A stretch of DNA of 64,000 nucleotides, taken from assembly GCA_965199005.1 (NCBI GenBank), contig CBDAQK010000006.1, forward strand, positions 1,178,001 to 1,242,000, given 5' to 3'. Source of the stretch: LMUY01 sp965199005. GTDB lineage: Bacteria > Pseudomonadota > Alphaproteobacteria > Acetobacterales > Acetobacteraceae. Below, piece by piece: positions 5,989-15,378 of the stretch (within the stretch, counting starts at the first letter, position 1; each line of letters begins with the position of its first letter). The position numbers and the translations under genes were made by a program. The notes under the pieces are model-generated. The model had not been told where the DNA came from. It saw only the letters and a program-made list of their open reading frames with translations, and ran no database searches.

Positions 5989-8871
5989 ATGGACGGATCG
6001 ATACCACTCGGAGCCAGCACAAGAGGGTTCATCACCGTTCGCGGCGCCCGCGAGCACAACCTCAAGAACGTCGACGTTCAGATCCCCCGTGACCAGCTCA
6101 CCGTCATCACCGGGCTGTCTGGCAGCGGCAAGTCCTCGCTCGCGTTCGACACGATCTATGCCGAGGGCCAGCGCCGTTACGTCGAGTCGCTTTCCGCCTA
6201 CGCCCGGCAATTCCTTGAATTGATGGGAAAGCCGGACGTCGACAGCATCGAGGGCCTGTCCCCGGCCATCTCGATCGAGCAAAAGACCACCAGCCGTAAC
6301 CCGCGCTCCACCGTCGGCACGGTGACGGAAATCCACGACTATATGCGCCTGCTCTGGGCGCGGGCCGGGGTGCCGTATTCTCCAGCAACCGGCCTGCCCA
6401 TCGAGGCGCAGACGATCAGCCAAATGGTCGATCGCGTCATGACCATGACGGAGGGCACGCGCCTGCTGCTGCTCGCCCCTGTCGTGCGGGACCGCAAGGG
6501 CGAATACCGCAAGGAGCTGGCCGAGCTGCAGCGCCGCGGCTTCACCCGGGCCAAGGTGGACGGCACGCTGTATGAAATCCCCGAGGTCCCCGCGCTCAAC
6601 CGCAAGACGAAGCACGACATCGAGGCGGTGGTCGACCGCATCGTCGTCCGCCCGGGCATCGAAAGCCGCCTGGCCGATAGCTTCGAGACCGCATTGGGGA
6701 TGGCCGACGGCATCGTCTACGCCGAAACCGCCGACGACAAGGCGGAGCGAACCGTGTTCTCCTCCCGCTTCGCCTGCCCCGTCAGCGGCTTCACCATCGA
6801 GGAGATCGAGCCGCGGCTGTTCTCCTTCAACTCCCCGCACGGCGCCTGCCCGGCGTGTGACGGCCTGGGGGTCGAGACCTTCTTCGACCCGGCTTTGGTG
6901 GTCCCGGACGAGCGCGCCTCCATCGCCGAGGGCGCCGTCGCACCTTGGTCGGGCGCAAAAAGCGAGTATTACGACCAGACGCTCAACTCGATCTGCCGCC
7001 ACTTCAAGGTGACAACTCGCAAGCCGTGGGACGAACTTCCGGAGCACGTGCGCAACGTGATCCTGCTGGGCGGCAAGGAGCCGATTGAGTTTACCTATAA
7101 GGATGGCGTGCGTAGCTACAGCGTGACCAAGCCGTTCGAGGGCGTGCTGCACAACCTGCAACGCCGCTGGCAGGAGACGGATAGCGCCTGGGTCCGGGAG
7201 GAAATGACCCGCTACCAGGCAGAAAAGCCCTGCAAGGTCTGCAACGGTGCCCGACTACGTCCAGAAGCCCTGGCGGTACGGGTGGGCGGCGAGCACATCG
7301 CGGCGGCGTCCGATTTGTCGATCCGCAGGGCGTTGACCTGGTTCGGCGGGGTGGAGGCGACGCTGACCCCGCAACGGGCCGCAATCGCCGGGCGCATCCT
7401 GAAGGAAATCATCGAGCGGCTACGATTCCTGGACGATGTGGGGCTGGAATACCTGACCCTCTCCCGCGGCAGCACCACCCTGTCAGGTGGCGAAAGCCAG
7501 CGCATCCGCCTCGCCAGCCAGATCGGCAGCGGGCTCACGGGCGTGTTGTATGTGTTGGACGAGCCCAGCATCGGCCTGCACCAACGCGACAACGAACGGC
7601 TGCTCGGCACGCTGCGGCGGCTGAAGGCCTTGGGCAACACCGTCCTGGTGGTGGAACATGACGAGGATGCCATCCGTGCCGCCGACCATCTGATCGATAT
7701 GGGGCCGGCTGCCGGGACGCTCGGGGGCCATGTGATCGCCGCGGGAACCCCGGCCCAGGTCGCCGCCAACCCGGCGTCGCTCACGGGCGACTACCTCTCC
7801 GGCCGACGGCGGATCGAGGTGCCGGCGCAGCGGCGGAAGGCCGATCCTAAGCGCATGATCCGCGTCGTGGGCGCGCGTGGCAATAATCTGAAGGTCGACC
7901 AGGCGGAGTTTCCGCTCGGCACCTTCTGCTGCATCACCGGGGTTTCCGGTGGTGGCAAATCGACCCTGGTGATCGACACGCTGTGGAAAGCCGCGAGCCG
8001 TCGACTGATGGGCAGTGGCCAAGTGCCGGCGCCGCATGACCGGATCGACGGGCTGGACCAACTGGACAAGATCATCGACATCGACCAATCCCCGATCGGC
8101 CGCACGCCTCGCAGCAACCCGGCGACCTACACCGATTTGTTCGCTCCCATCCGGGACTGGTTTGCCGAACTGCCGGAGAGCCGGGCGCGCGGCTACAAAT
8201 CCGGCCGCTTCAGCTTCAACGTGAAGGGCGGCCGGTGCGAGGCCTGCCAGGGCGACGGGGTGCTGAAGATCGAGATGCATTTCTTGCCGGACGTCTTCGT
8301 AACTTGTGACACCTGCAAGGGTGCGCGGTACAACCGGGAGACGCTGGACATCAAGTTCCGCGGCAAGTCGATTGCTGAAGTGCTTGAGATGACGATTGAC
8401 GAAGCGGGAGCCTATTTCAGCGCCCAGCCCCGCATCCGCGACCGGCTGAGCATCCTGCAGCGCGTAGGCTTGGGCTATGTGAAGCTCGGCCAGCAGGCCA
8501 CCACCCTGTCCGGTGGCGAGGCGCAGCGTATCAAGCTGAGCAAGGAACTGGCCCGGCGCGCCACTGGCCGGACGCTGTACATCCTAGACGAACCCACCAC
8601 CGGGCTGCATTTCGAAGACGTGCGCAAATTGCTGGAAGTGCTGCATGCCTTGGTGGAGCAGGGAAACTCGGTGATCGTAATCGAGCATAATCTGGAGGTG
8701 ATCAAGACCGCCGATTGGGTGCTGGATCTGGGCCCGGAGGGCGGCGATGGCGGCGGCCATATCGTGGCCCAAGGCCCTCCCGAGGTAATCGCGGCCACCC
8801 CGGGCAGCCATACCGGACGCTTCTTGGCACCGTTGCTGAACCCGATAAAGAAGGTGCGCAAACGGGCATAG
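5989..8871 (+). CDS. uvrA: Excinuclease ABC subunit A
   Basis: UvrA is the damage-sensing ATPase of nucleotide excision repair; it loads UvrB at lesions. The 960-residue protein has two ABC modules. The first has Walker A GLSGSGKS at 42-49 and signature LSGGE at 498-502. The second has Walker A GVSGGGKS at 651-658, signature LSGGE at 840-844 and Walker B LYILDEPTTGLH. Zinc cysteine pairs are visible at 287/290, 415/418, 750/753 and 773/776. The start was chosen because an ATG at 5989 is preceded by GGAGG and opens directly into the family N-terminus. The open frame extends far upstream into ssb antisense without similarity. Regulation by LexA is predicted from the upstream box. Confidence 0.98.
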   Translation: MDGSIPLGASTRGFITVRGAREHNLKNVDVQIPRDQLTVITGLSGSGKSSLAFDTIYAEGQRRYVESLSAYARQFLELMGKPDVDSIEGLSPAISIEQKTTSRNPRSTVGTVTEIHDYMRLLWARAGVPYSPATGLPIEAQTISQMVDRVMTMTEGTRLLLLAPVVRDRKGEYRKELAELQRRGFTRAKVDGTLYEIPEVPALNRKTKHDIEAVVDRIVVRPGIESRLADSFETALGMADGIVYAETADDKAERTVFSSRFACPVSGFTIEEIEPRLFSFNSPHGACPACDGLGVETFFDPALVVPDERASIAEGAVAPWSGAKSEYYDQTLNSICRHFKVTTRKPWDELPEHVRNVILLGGKEPIEFTYKDGVRSYSVTKPFEGVLHNLQRRWQETDSAWVREEMTRYQAEKPCKVCNGARLRPEALAVRVGGEHIAAASDLSIRRALTWFGGVEATLTPQRAAIAGRILKEIIERLRFLDDVGLEYLTLSRGSTTLSGGESQRIRLASQIGSGLTGVLYVLDEPSIGLHQRDNERLLGTLRRLKALGNTVLVVEHDEDAIRAADHLIDMGPAAGTLGGHVIAAGTPAQVAANPASLTGDYLSGRRRIEVPAQRRKADPKRMIRVVGARGNNLKVDQAEFPLGTFCCITGVSGGGKSTLVIDTLWKAASRRLMGSGQVPAPHDRIDGLDQLDKIIDIDQSPIGRTPRSNPATYTDLFAPIRDWFAELPESRARGYKSGRFSFNVKGGRCEACQGDGVLKIEMHFLPDVFVTCDTCKGARYNRETLDIKFRGKSIAEVLEMTIDEAGAYFSAQPRIRDRLSILQRVGLGYVKLGQQATTLSGGEAQRIKLSKELARRATGRTLYILDEPTTGLHFEDVRKLLEVLHALVEQGNSVIVIEHNLEVIKTADWVLDLGPEGGDGGGHIVAQGPPEVIAATPGSHTGRFLAPLLNPIKKVRKRA

Positions 8872-9127
8872 CCCCAAAGGCGCGAACTCAAGGTTGGAAG
8901 CGGCGGTACGGGTGCGACCGGGGTCATTCTGCGCCGCGAACGACCCTCCTTCTCGACCTTGTCGGAGTGGCGCCGCGTCGGGCGCAAGGACGCCACAACT
9001 TGGCTATTCCAGCCGTTTTCAGTCTGAGCGGGGCCCGTGGCGCTTTTAAGTTCGCGCCGACGGGGCATAGCCCCTTCCCTCTCCTTGCCGCCCGATCCAG
9101 GATTGGCCTTTCGCCTCGGAGTGCCCC

Positions 9128-10354
9128 ATGGCCACCATCGACACTGCCCGTTTCCTGCGCGACCTCAACGAATTACGCCAGATTGGCGCATACAAGACCG
9201 GGGTGCACCGCCCGACCTACTCCCCGCAGGATATGGAATCGCGCCGCTGGCTGGTGGCGCGGCTGGAGGAAGTCGGGTTGGAGGCGACGATCGACGGCAT
9301 CGGGAATGTCTATGGCCGCCACCCCGGCCCGGGACCGCACGTGCTGACCGGCAGCCACATCGAATCGCAGAACCAGGCCGGATGGCTGGATGGTGCATTG
9401 GGTGTGGTGGCCGGGTTGGCCCTGGCCCGCGCCGGATTGCCGGTGGATGTCTGCGCTTTCGCCGACGAGGAAGGCCATTTCGAGGGCGGGTTCCTGGGCA
9501 GCCGCTCGTTTATCGGCGATCTGACCGAGGAGGAGATGGACCGCGCCCGCAGCCGCAACGATGGCTCCCCCCTACGCGACGCGCTCGCCGCCGCGGGCCT
9601 GGCGGGCGTGCCGCGCATCACCGTCGAGCCCGGCCGCCACCGTGGCTATGTCGAGCTGCATATCGAGCAGGGTACCGCGTTGGAAACCCTCGGCTACCAG
9701 GTCGGCGTGGTGACGGGGATCGTGGCGATTTGGCAGTTCCGCCTGACCATCACCGGGCAGCAGGACCATGCTGGCGGCACCACCATGGCAGAGCGCAAGG
9801 ACGCCGGGCTCACCGCGGTGCGGCTGCTGGCTGCGATCGACCAGGCTTTCCCCCTGGTCTGTGGCGAGCGCACCGTGTGGACGACGGGTCAGATCGTGCT
9901 GGAACCCGGCGCCCCCTCGATCATTCCGGGCAAGGCGGAAGTTTTGTTTCAGTTCCGCGATGTCGAGTGGTCGACGTTGGAGCGCCTGGAGAAATGCCTG
10001 ACCTCCCTCGTGCAAGAGAGCAACCGGCGGGAGCGTTGCACGACCGCGCTGACGGTGATCCGACGTTCCATCCCGGCTTTGTGCGACTCCACGATCATGC
10101 GCGCGCTGGAAACCGCCGCTGAGCGCCACGCCCCCGGTGGCTGGCAGACGATGCCGAGCGGCGCGGGACACGATGCGCAGGTCATTGCGCAAGTAATGCC
10201 TTCGGCCATGCTGTTCAGCCCGAGCATCGGCGGCATCAGCCACCATTGGAAGGAGGACACGAAGGAGGAGGACTTGGCGGTTTGCTGTGCAGTGATGGGC
10301 GATGCGGTGGAGCTGTTCTTGCAGTCGAACGAGTTCGCGGCCACTGCAGCATGA
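9128..10354 (+). CDS. M20-family amidohydrolase (N-carbamoyl-L-amino acid hydrolase / allantoate amidohydrolase type)
   Basis: This 408-residue enzyme belongs to the binuclear-metal amidase/carbamoylase group of the M20 peptidases. These cleave N-carbamoyl-amino acids, ureidoglycolate-type compounds or allantoate. Metal ligands typical of the family are visible: His77 in LTGSHIES, Asp88 in GWLDGALG, Glu114/115 in ADEEGH, His178 in ELHIEQG, and a C-terminal His in GGISHHW. The dimerisation-domain motif GQQDHAGGTTM follows the catalytic half. In many homologues GSH is followed by (L/I)D; here it is IES. No hydantoinase or allantoinase gene is adjacent, so the substrate cannot be assigned. It is convergent with the next gene. 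Confidence 0.85.
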   Translation: MATIDTARFLRDLNELRQIGAYKTGVHRPTYSPQDMESRRWLVARLEEVGLEATIDGIGNVYGRHPGPGPHVLTGSHIESQNQAGWLDGALGVVAGLALARAGLPVDVCAFADEEGHFEGGFLGSRSFIGDLTEEEMDRARSRNDGSPLRDALAAAGLAGVPRITVEPGRHRGYVELHIEQGTALETLGYQVGVVTGIVAIWQFRLTITGQQDHAGGTTMAERKDAGLTAVRLLAAIDQAFPLVCGERTVWTTGQIVLEPGAPSIIPGKAEVLFQFRDVEWSTLERLEKCLTSLVQESNRRERCTTALTVIRRSIPALCDSTIMRALETAAERHAPGGWQTMPSGAGHDAQVIAQVMPSAMLFSPSIGGISHHWKEDTKEEDLAVCCAVMGDAVELFLQSNEFAATAA

Positions 10355-10497
10355 GTGTTTGCGCCTGTCTTGTAGGCGCATGGCTTTGGCAAGCCGATCC
10401 CAGGCAAAGCCTGCCTCCCCGAATGGCCTTCAGCACATGATGCAGGCCCGAAGCGCTCACGTCCTCCCGCTTCGACGATCCCACATCGCCCGGCCGT

Positions 10498-12096
10498 CTA
10501 AGCCCTGCGCACCCCCCAGAAGATCGAAAACCCGTTCATGACGCCACTGAGCCCGCGATAGGCGGTGGCCGTGAAATTCTGCCCAAGCGGGATGTACGGC
10601 ACGGACCCGAACGCGAGCGTTTGCATCTCCCCGGCCAGCTTCTTCTGTTCCGCCTCTTCGGTCGCCGCCAACCATTGGTCGCGCAACGCCTCCATGGCTG
10701 GATTAGTGGGCCAGCCCGGCGGCCCGGCCCGGCCATTGCCGCGCAGCATCAGATTGGTTGCCGGGTTCAGTTGATCCAAACCGTCTGAGAAGGTGTAGAA
10801 CACGTTCCATCCTCCTTGCCCCGGCGGAGCCTGGCTCTCCTGCCGTTGCAGCAGGCTGCTCCATTCCATCACCTGGTAATCGACGCTCATATCCAGGCGC
10901 CGGAGCAAATCTGCCCCGCTATCGGCCAACGCCTTCAGCGCCGGCTGGTCGGTTGGCGCCAGCACCACCACCGGCACGCCCTGATAGCCGGCATCCTTGA
11001 TCGCCTTGGCCGCAGCGGGCAAATCACGGGGGGAGGTCAGCGCCGCCATGCCCTCATCGCTTGCCATGGGGGTGCCGGGGCAGAAAAATCCCGCGGGAAC
11101 ATGTTTCAAGTTCGATGCATTTCCGGCGATCGCCATCAGGAATTCACTTTGCGAGACCGCGGACAGCACGGCGCGGCGAATCGCAGGGTCGTCGAACGGG
11201 GGATAGAGCTGGTTCATCCGCATAATTGGGATTTGTCCAACTGGGTCCTGTACGGTCACCATCACCGCCGGCTTCTGACGCAGCTCCGGCAGGAAGTCGA
11301 AGGCCGGAAACTCCCACCAGTCGACGTCACCCGCTTCCAGCGCCGCAGCCGCCACCGCGCTATCGGTCTCGACTTGCCACTCCACCCGGTCGAAATTCGC
11401 CACCTTGGGCCCAGCCGTCCAGCCGGCGGTACCGCTCGGGCGAGGTACGTAGCGCCGGAACCTCTCGTAGACGACGCGGTGGCCGGCCACCCGCTCATCC
11501 GCTTTGAAGCGGAACGGGCCACTGCCCACCATCTCGGTCACCGCGGTAAACGGGTCCGTCAAGGCCAGCCGCTCCGGCATGATGGGGCACATATTGCTGG
11601 CGGATTTGCCCAACGCCTCCGGCAAGCGCGGAAACGGGCGCTTCAACCGGAACAGGATGGTCGCGTCATCCGGGGCGGACAGCTCGTTGGTGGCGGCCAT
11701 CAGCGCTTGGCCAAAGCCATCGCGACCCCCCCACCGCTTGATGCTGGCCACGCAATCCCGGGCCAGCACGGGCGTCCCGTCATGGAACATGAGACCGGGG
11801 CGCAGGCCAAGCCGCCACTCCGTTCCACGCTCATCCTTCACGGCGCCGGCCACCATCTGCGGCGTCGGAACGAACGTGCCGTCCATGCCATACAGCGTGT
11901 CGAACACGGCGAAGCCATGGTTGCGGGTCACTTGGGCCGCGGTCCACACCGGGTCCAACACCGTCAGGTCGGATTGCGGGATGAACCGCAGCACCCGGGG
12001 GTCGGCCGCCCGGGCGACCCCCGGCCGGCACAACACCGCGGCGGCCCCGCTGGCGAACGCCGCACCGGATGCGGCCAGGAATTGGCGACGATGCAT
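10498..12096 (-). CDS. ABC transporter substrate-binding protein, peptide/nickel (SBP_bac_5) family
   Basis: This is a 532-residue periplasmic binding protein of the family that captures oligopeptides, nickel complexes or other solutes. The start at 12096 gives MHRRQFLAASG, a twin-arginine-type signal ending in an alanine-rich cleavage site near residue 33; a longer frame from 12135 would bury it. Family landmarks include LRFIPQSDLTVLDPVWT at the mature N-terminus, LRPGLMFHDGTPVLARDC (the typical FHDG block) and SGPFRF. No permease or ATPase gene is beside it, so it is an orphan component whose partners must lie elsewhere. Its ligand is unknown. Confidence 0.88.
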   Translation of the reverse strand: MHRRQFLAASGAAFASGAAAVLCRPGVARAADPRVLRFIPQSDLTVLDPVWTAAQVTRNHGFAVFDTLYGMDGTFVPTPQMVAGAVKDERGTEWRLGLRPGLMFHDGTPVLARDCVASIKRWGGRDGFGQALMAATNELSAPDDATILFRLKRPFPRLPEALGKSASNMCPIMPERLALTDPFTAVTEMVGSGPFRFKADERVAGHRVVYERFRRYVPRPSGTAGWTAGPKVANFDRVEWQVETDSAVAAAALEAGDVDWWEFPAFDFLPELRQKPAVMVTVQDPVGQIPIMRMNQLYPPFDDPAIRRAVLSAVSQSEFLMAIAGNASNLKHVPAGFFCPGTPMASDEGMAALTSPRDLPAAAKAIKDAGYQGVPVVVLAPTDQPALKALADSGADLLRRLDMSVDYQVMEWSSLLQRQESQAPPGQGGWNVFYTFSDGLDQLNPATNLMLRGNGRAGPPGWPTNPAMEALRDQWLAATEEAEQKKLAGEMQTLAFGSVPYIPLGQNFTATAYRGLSGVMNGFSIFWGVRRA

Positions 12097-12267
12097 GGCG
12101 TGGCTCCGGCTGAATTGGTGGTCGCAACACACCACGGTCGTGCGGACGACGCTACGGGCGGCTTGGCTTCATCCGGCTGGTGTCTTCGCCAATTCTGGCA
12201 AAATCAGGGAGCATCAGCCGCCGGTTGCGGGGTTGGGCGCTCGAAGGCGATGCCGTATAGGGGCGCG

Positions 12268-12726
12268 ATGTACGCCTTCATGGATTGGCTGGTCGAGGCG
12301 CTGCCCGGTCCGGTGCGGCGGCATGTCGCCCCGGCGCATGTACGCCTGGTGACACAGTTCGCCATCTTCGGCGTCGTCGGGGTCATCGGGTTCGTGGTGG
12401 ATACGGCAGTGGTGTATGCCATCCGGGATCGGGTCGGCTTGTATGTGGCGGGCGTGCTCGCCTATGGCGTGGCGGTCACGACGACCTGGTGGCTCAACCG
12501 CATATGGACCTTCCGGGGGTTGAGCCGCCCGGGCCCGGTGCATCGGCAATGGGCCGCCTTTGCGGCTGCCAGTTTCCCAGGGTTGATCTTGAATTTGGGG
12601 ACCTACTTCTTGCTCGTGACTGTCGTGCCGCTATGCGCCACCCGTCCGGTCATCGCCATCGCCGCTGGTGCCGTCGCCGGAATGTTCACCAACTTCACCC
12701 TGTCCCGCACGGTGGTGTTCCGGTGA
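12268..12726 (+). CDS. GtrA-family membrane protein
   Basis: A 152-residue hydrophobic protein with four likely membrane segments. It contains QFAIFGVVGVIGFVVDTAVVY at the front and NFTLSRTVVF at the end, both typical of GtrA proteins, which are thought to flip or handle polyprenyl-phosphate-linked sugars. The start could be 12250, 12268 or 12280; none has a strong ribosome-binding site. Its stop overlaps the start of the downstream glycosyltransferase as TGATG. The two are therefore translationally coupled and likely work together in surface glycan or lipid modification. Confidence 0.85.
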   Translation: MYAFMDWLVEALPGPVRRHVAPAHVRLVTQFAIFGVVGVIGFVVDTAVVYAIRDRVGLYVAGVLAYGVAVTTTWWLNRIWTFRGLSRPGPVHRQWAAFAAASFPGLILNLGTYFLLVTVVPLCATRPVIAIAAGAVAGMFTNFTLSRTVVFR

Positions 12727-13676
12727 TGCGTGTCGCCGTGCTCATCCCGTGCCAGAACGAGGCCGTTGCCATTGGGCACGTGGTGCAGCAATTCCGCACC
12801 GCGCTGCCTGGTGCCGTAGTGTTCGTCTACGACAACAACTCGACCGACGCCACGGTGACGACCGCCCGCGCGGCCGGTGCCGTGGTCCGTGCCGAGCCGC
12901 TGCAGGGCAAGGGCAACGTCGTCCGCCGCATGTTCGCCGATATCGAGGCGGACGTTTACATCCTGGTCGACGGGGACGACACCTACGACCCGGCGGTTGC
13001 GCCCGACATGGTGCGCATGCTGGCCGCCGGCCCGCTCGATATGGTCACGGCAGCCCGGGTGGCCGACGTAGCGGGCGCCTACCGCACCGGCCACCGCACC
13101 GGCAACATGGTGCTGACCCGGATCGTGACGCTGCTGTTCGGTGACCGGGTGAGCGACATGCTATCCGGCTACCGCGCATTTTCACGCCGGTTCGTGAAGT
13201 CCTTCCCCGCCTTGTCCACCGGGTTCGAGACCGAGACCGAGTTCACCGTCCACGCGCTCGAGCTTCGGATGCCGGTTGGGGAAGTGGTCGCGCGATACAA
13301 GGACCGGCCTGCCGGCTCCACGTCCAAGCTGCGGACCTACACGGATGGCCTGCGCATCCTCCGGACCATCGTATTGCTGATGAAGGAGGCACGGCCCCTG
13401 CAGTTCTTTAGCACCGGCGCCATGATCTTGGCATTGATTGCATTGGTGGTGGGGATACCCGTGGTGGCGGAGTTCATGCAAACCGGTTTGGTCCCACGCC
13501 TGCCGACGGCGATGCTGGCGACGGCGCTGATCGGCCTGGCCTTTCTGTCCAGCACCTGTGGTTTCATCCTGGACTCGGTCGCGCGCGGGCGAAAGGAAGC
13601 CAAGCGGATGGCCTATCTGGCAATTCCCGCCATCGGCGCGCAGGACATATCGTGGCCTTCCGCGGGGGGAGACTGA
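12726..13676 (+). CDS. Family 2 glycosyltransferase (dolichyl-phosphate mannosyltransferase-like)
   Basis: This 316-residue protein would transfer a sugar from a nucleotide donor to a polyprenyl-phosphate acceptor at the inner membrane. The GT-A N-terminus reads MRVAVLIPCQNEA, with YDNNSTD at about 35-41 and the metal-binding acidic motif VDGDDTYDP at 81-89. SDMLSGYRAFSRR follows further on, as in DPM1/GtrB relatives. Two hydrophobic C-terminal segments (about 233-255 and 263-285) anchor it. It overlaps the GtrA gene by one base and its stop is 1 base from the tag start, so a small operon gtrA-GT-tag is likely. Confidence 0.88.
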   Translation: MRVAVLIPCQNEAVAIGHVVQQFRTALPGAVVFVYDNNSTDATVTTARAAGAVVRAEPLQGKGNVVRRMFADIEADVYILVDGDDTYDPAVAPDMVRMLAAGPLDMVTAARVADVAGAYRTGHRTGNMVLTRIVTLLFGDRVSDMLSGYRAFSRRFVKSFPALSTGFETETEFTVHALELRMPVGEVVARYKDRPAGSTSKLRTYTDGLRILRTIVLLMKEARPLQFFSTGAMILALIALVVGIPVVAEFMQTGLVPRLPTAMLATALIGLAFLSSTCGFILDSVARGRKEAKRMAYLAIPAIGAQDISWPSAGGD

Positions 13677-13677
13677 G

Positions 13678-14274
13678 ATGACCAAGCCACTATGCCGCTG
13701 CGCCTGGGCCGGCGCCGACCCGCTCTATTGCGCCTATCACGACGACGAATGGGGCGTGCCCGAATGGGACAGCCGGGCATTATGGGAAAAATTGGTGCTG
13801 GATGGGTTCCAGGCTGGGCTGGCCTGGATCACCATCCTGCGTAAACGCGAGGCGTTTCGCACCGCTTTCGCCGGGTTCGATCCCGATCTCGTCGCGCGGT
13901 TCGGCGCCCAGGACGTGGAGCGGCTGATGGGCGATGCGGGAATCGTGCGCTCCCGCGCCAAGATCGACGCCGCGATCGCGAGTGCGCGGGTCTATGTGGA
14001 GATGCGGGACCAGGGGGAGGATTTCGCCAGCTTCTGCTGGGGTTTTGTGGGCGGCAAGCCGGTCCATAATCGCTGGGCAGAGCGCGGCGCGGTCCCGACC
14101 GACACTCCGCTCGCCCACGACATCTCCAAGGCGCTGAAGGCCCGTGGCTTCAAATTCGTAGGTCCGGTGATCACCTACGCCTGGATGCAGGCGACAGGCT
14201 TGGTGAATGATCACGTGACGAACTGCTTTCGCTACGATGCCGTGCGGAAGATGGCGGCTCAGCGGTCATCGTAG
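13678..14274 (+). CDS. tag: DNA-3-methyladenine glycosylase I
   Basis: Tag removes 3-methyladenine from alkylated DNA in base excision repair. The 198-residue protein carries the family block RCAWAGADPLYCAYHDDEWG with the zinc ligands Cys8 and His21. A second pair sits near the C-terminus in NDHVTNCFRY. The LWEKLVLDGFQAGLAWITILRKRE segment is the conserved helix region of the fold. Translation starts at the ATG at 13678, directly after the glycosyltransferase stop. Its 3' end overlaps the convergent galE by 16 bases. Confidence 0.95.
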   Translation: MTKPLCRCAWAGADPLYCAYHDDEWGVPEWDSRALWEKLVLDGFQAGLAWITILRKREAFRTAFAGFDPDLVARFGAQDVERLMGDAGIVRSRAKIDAAIASARVYVEMRDQGEDFASFCWGFVGGKPVHNRWAERGAVPTDTPLAHDISKALKARGFKFVGPVITYAWMQATGLVNDHVTNCFRYDAVRKMAAQRSS

Positions 14275-15251
14275 CCCGCGGGATGGGCCTGCCGCCAAAG
14301 AAACGCGGTGCGAACGATATCGTGCAGGGCAGCATAGCGCGGCACCCAGCCCGCTTCCGCCCTAATCCGGTCAGAGGCCGCAACCAACACCGCCGGGTCG
14401 CCCGACCGGCGCTCCCCGAAGCGGACGGGAACGGGCCGGCCGGAAACCGCCTCCACGGCCTCGATGACCGCGCGCACCGAGTGGCCCTGGCCGCAGCCGA
14501 TATTGTAGGTCACGTTGGCGTGGTGCAATCGCTCCAGCGCGCAAAGATGGGCCTCGCACAAATCGGTGACATGAACATAGTCGCGGATGCAGGTACCATC
14601 GGGGGTGGCGTAATCCGCGCCAAACACCGTCAGCGCCCCTCGCCGGCCCAGCGCCGCGTCGATCACCAGCGGAATCAAATGAGTCTCCGGATCGTGGTCC
14701 TCCCCCAGCCGGCCCTTCGGGTCCGACCCGGCCGCATTGAAATAGCGCAAGCAGGCATAGCGGAGGCCATGGACCTCGCCGGCCCAACGCAACGCCTGCT
14801 CGATCATCAGTTTGCTCTCGCCATACGGGGAACTCGGGCGGATCGGGGCATCCTCCGGGATCGGCACCCTGTCTGGTTCCCCGAAGAGATTAGCGGTCGA
14901 CGACAGGATGAACCGAGGCACGCCATGCCGGATCGCCGCGTCGATCAGGGCGATGCCGCCGGCTGCATTCTCCCGGAGGTAGCGCATCGGCTGGCGCATG
15001 CTCTCACCCACCAGGGACAGTGCTGCAAAGTGGATGATGGCGTCCCAGGACCGGCCGGCTAGCGTGGCGTCCACCGCCGCAACATCCGCAACGTTGGCGA
15101 CGACGAGTTCGGTCTCCGGCGGCAGGGCGGCGCGGTGGCCCTGGCGCAAATCGTCCAATACGGTGACGGCGGCTCCGCGTTCGACCAAGAGATCGACCAT
15201 ATGGCTGCCGATATAGCCGGCACCGCCGGTGACAAGGAACCGTTTGGTCAA
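14259..15251 (-). CDS. galE: UDP-glucose 4-epimerase
   Basis: GalE interconverts UDP-glucose and UDP-galactose for glycan precursors. With a TTG start at 15251 the protein is 330 residues and begins LTKRFLVTGGAGYIGSH, exactly the expected NAD-binding start. GGGAG lies a few bases upstream of that TTG. The annotated-looking ATG at 15308 would add 19 unrelated residues. The catalytic triad is seen as SST (Ser118/Thr119) and YGESK (Tyr143, Lys147). Later blocks RYFNAAGSDP and YNIGCGQGHSV are family typical. It may supply UDP-galactose to the neighbouring glycosyltransferase, but this is inference. Confidence 0.94.
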   Translation of the reverse strand: MTKRFLVTGGAGYIGSHMVDLLVERGAAVTVLDDLRQGHRAALPPETELVVANVADVAAVDATLAGRSWDAIIHFAALSLVGESMRQPMRYLRENAAGGIALIDAAIRHGVPRFILSSTANLFGEPDRVPIPEDAPIRPSSPYGESKLMIEQALRWAGEVHGLRYACLRYFNAAGSDPKGRLGEDHDPETHLIPLVIDAALGRRGALTVFGADYATPDGTCIRDYVHVTDLCEAHLCALERLHHANVTYNIGCGQGHSVRAVIEAVEAVSGRPVPVRFGERRSGDPAVLVAASDRIRAEAGWVPRYAALHDIVRTAFLWRQAHPAGYDDR

Positions 15252-15292
15252 GTATGCTCCCTGCTGCAGATGCGAACGGGACGCTAGCTCAA

Positions 15293-15315
15293 CGAGGCTC
15301 TCAGGCAAAGCCTCG
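15293..15315. repeat. Inverted repeat in the galE / CoxL-type divergent gap
   Basis: CGAGGCT at 15293-15299 is perfectly complementary to AGCCTCG at 15309-15315 around a 9-base loop. It lies between the two divergent genes (15252-15378) and could be an operator or a small hairpin. No regulator is known for it. Confidence 0.3.
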
Positions 15316-15378
15316 GTCTTCGGGCTTTACCTCTGGCCGTTCGAACAGACATTGTGCGTGACCGAAGGAGTGCCTCGC

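Noticed and set aside
9062..9074. GGGGC-ATA-GCCCC hairpin upstream of the M20 hydrolase
   Set aside because: It has a 5-bp stem with a 3-base loop and only a weak T/C tail, and lies close to a start codon; too weak to call.
10401..10413. CAGGCAAAGCCTG hairpin after the M20 hydrolase, sharing 12 bases with the repeat region near 15302
   Set aside because: The stem is only 5 bp with no T-run, and shared 12-mers are expected by chance in 64 kb; not enough for a terminator or repeat family.
10816..12267. Long plus-strand extension upstream of the GtrA gene
   Set aside because: It is antisense to the peptide-binding protein and has no similarity; only the last part from about 12268 is a GtrA protein.
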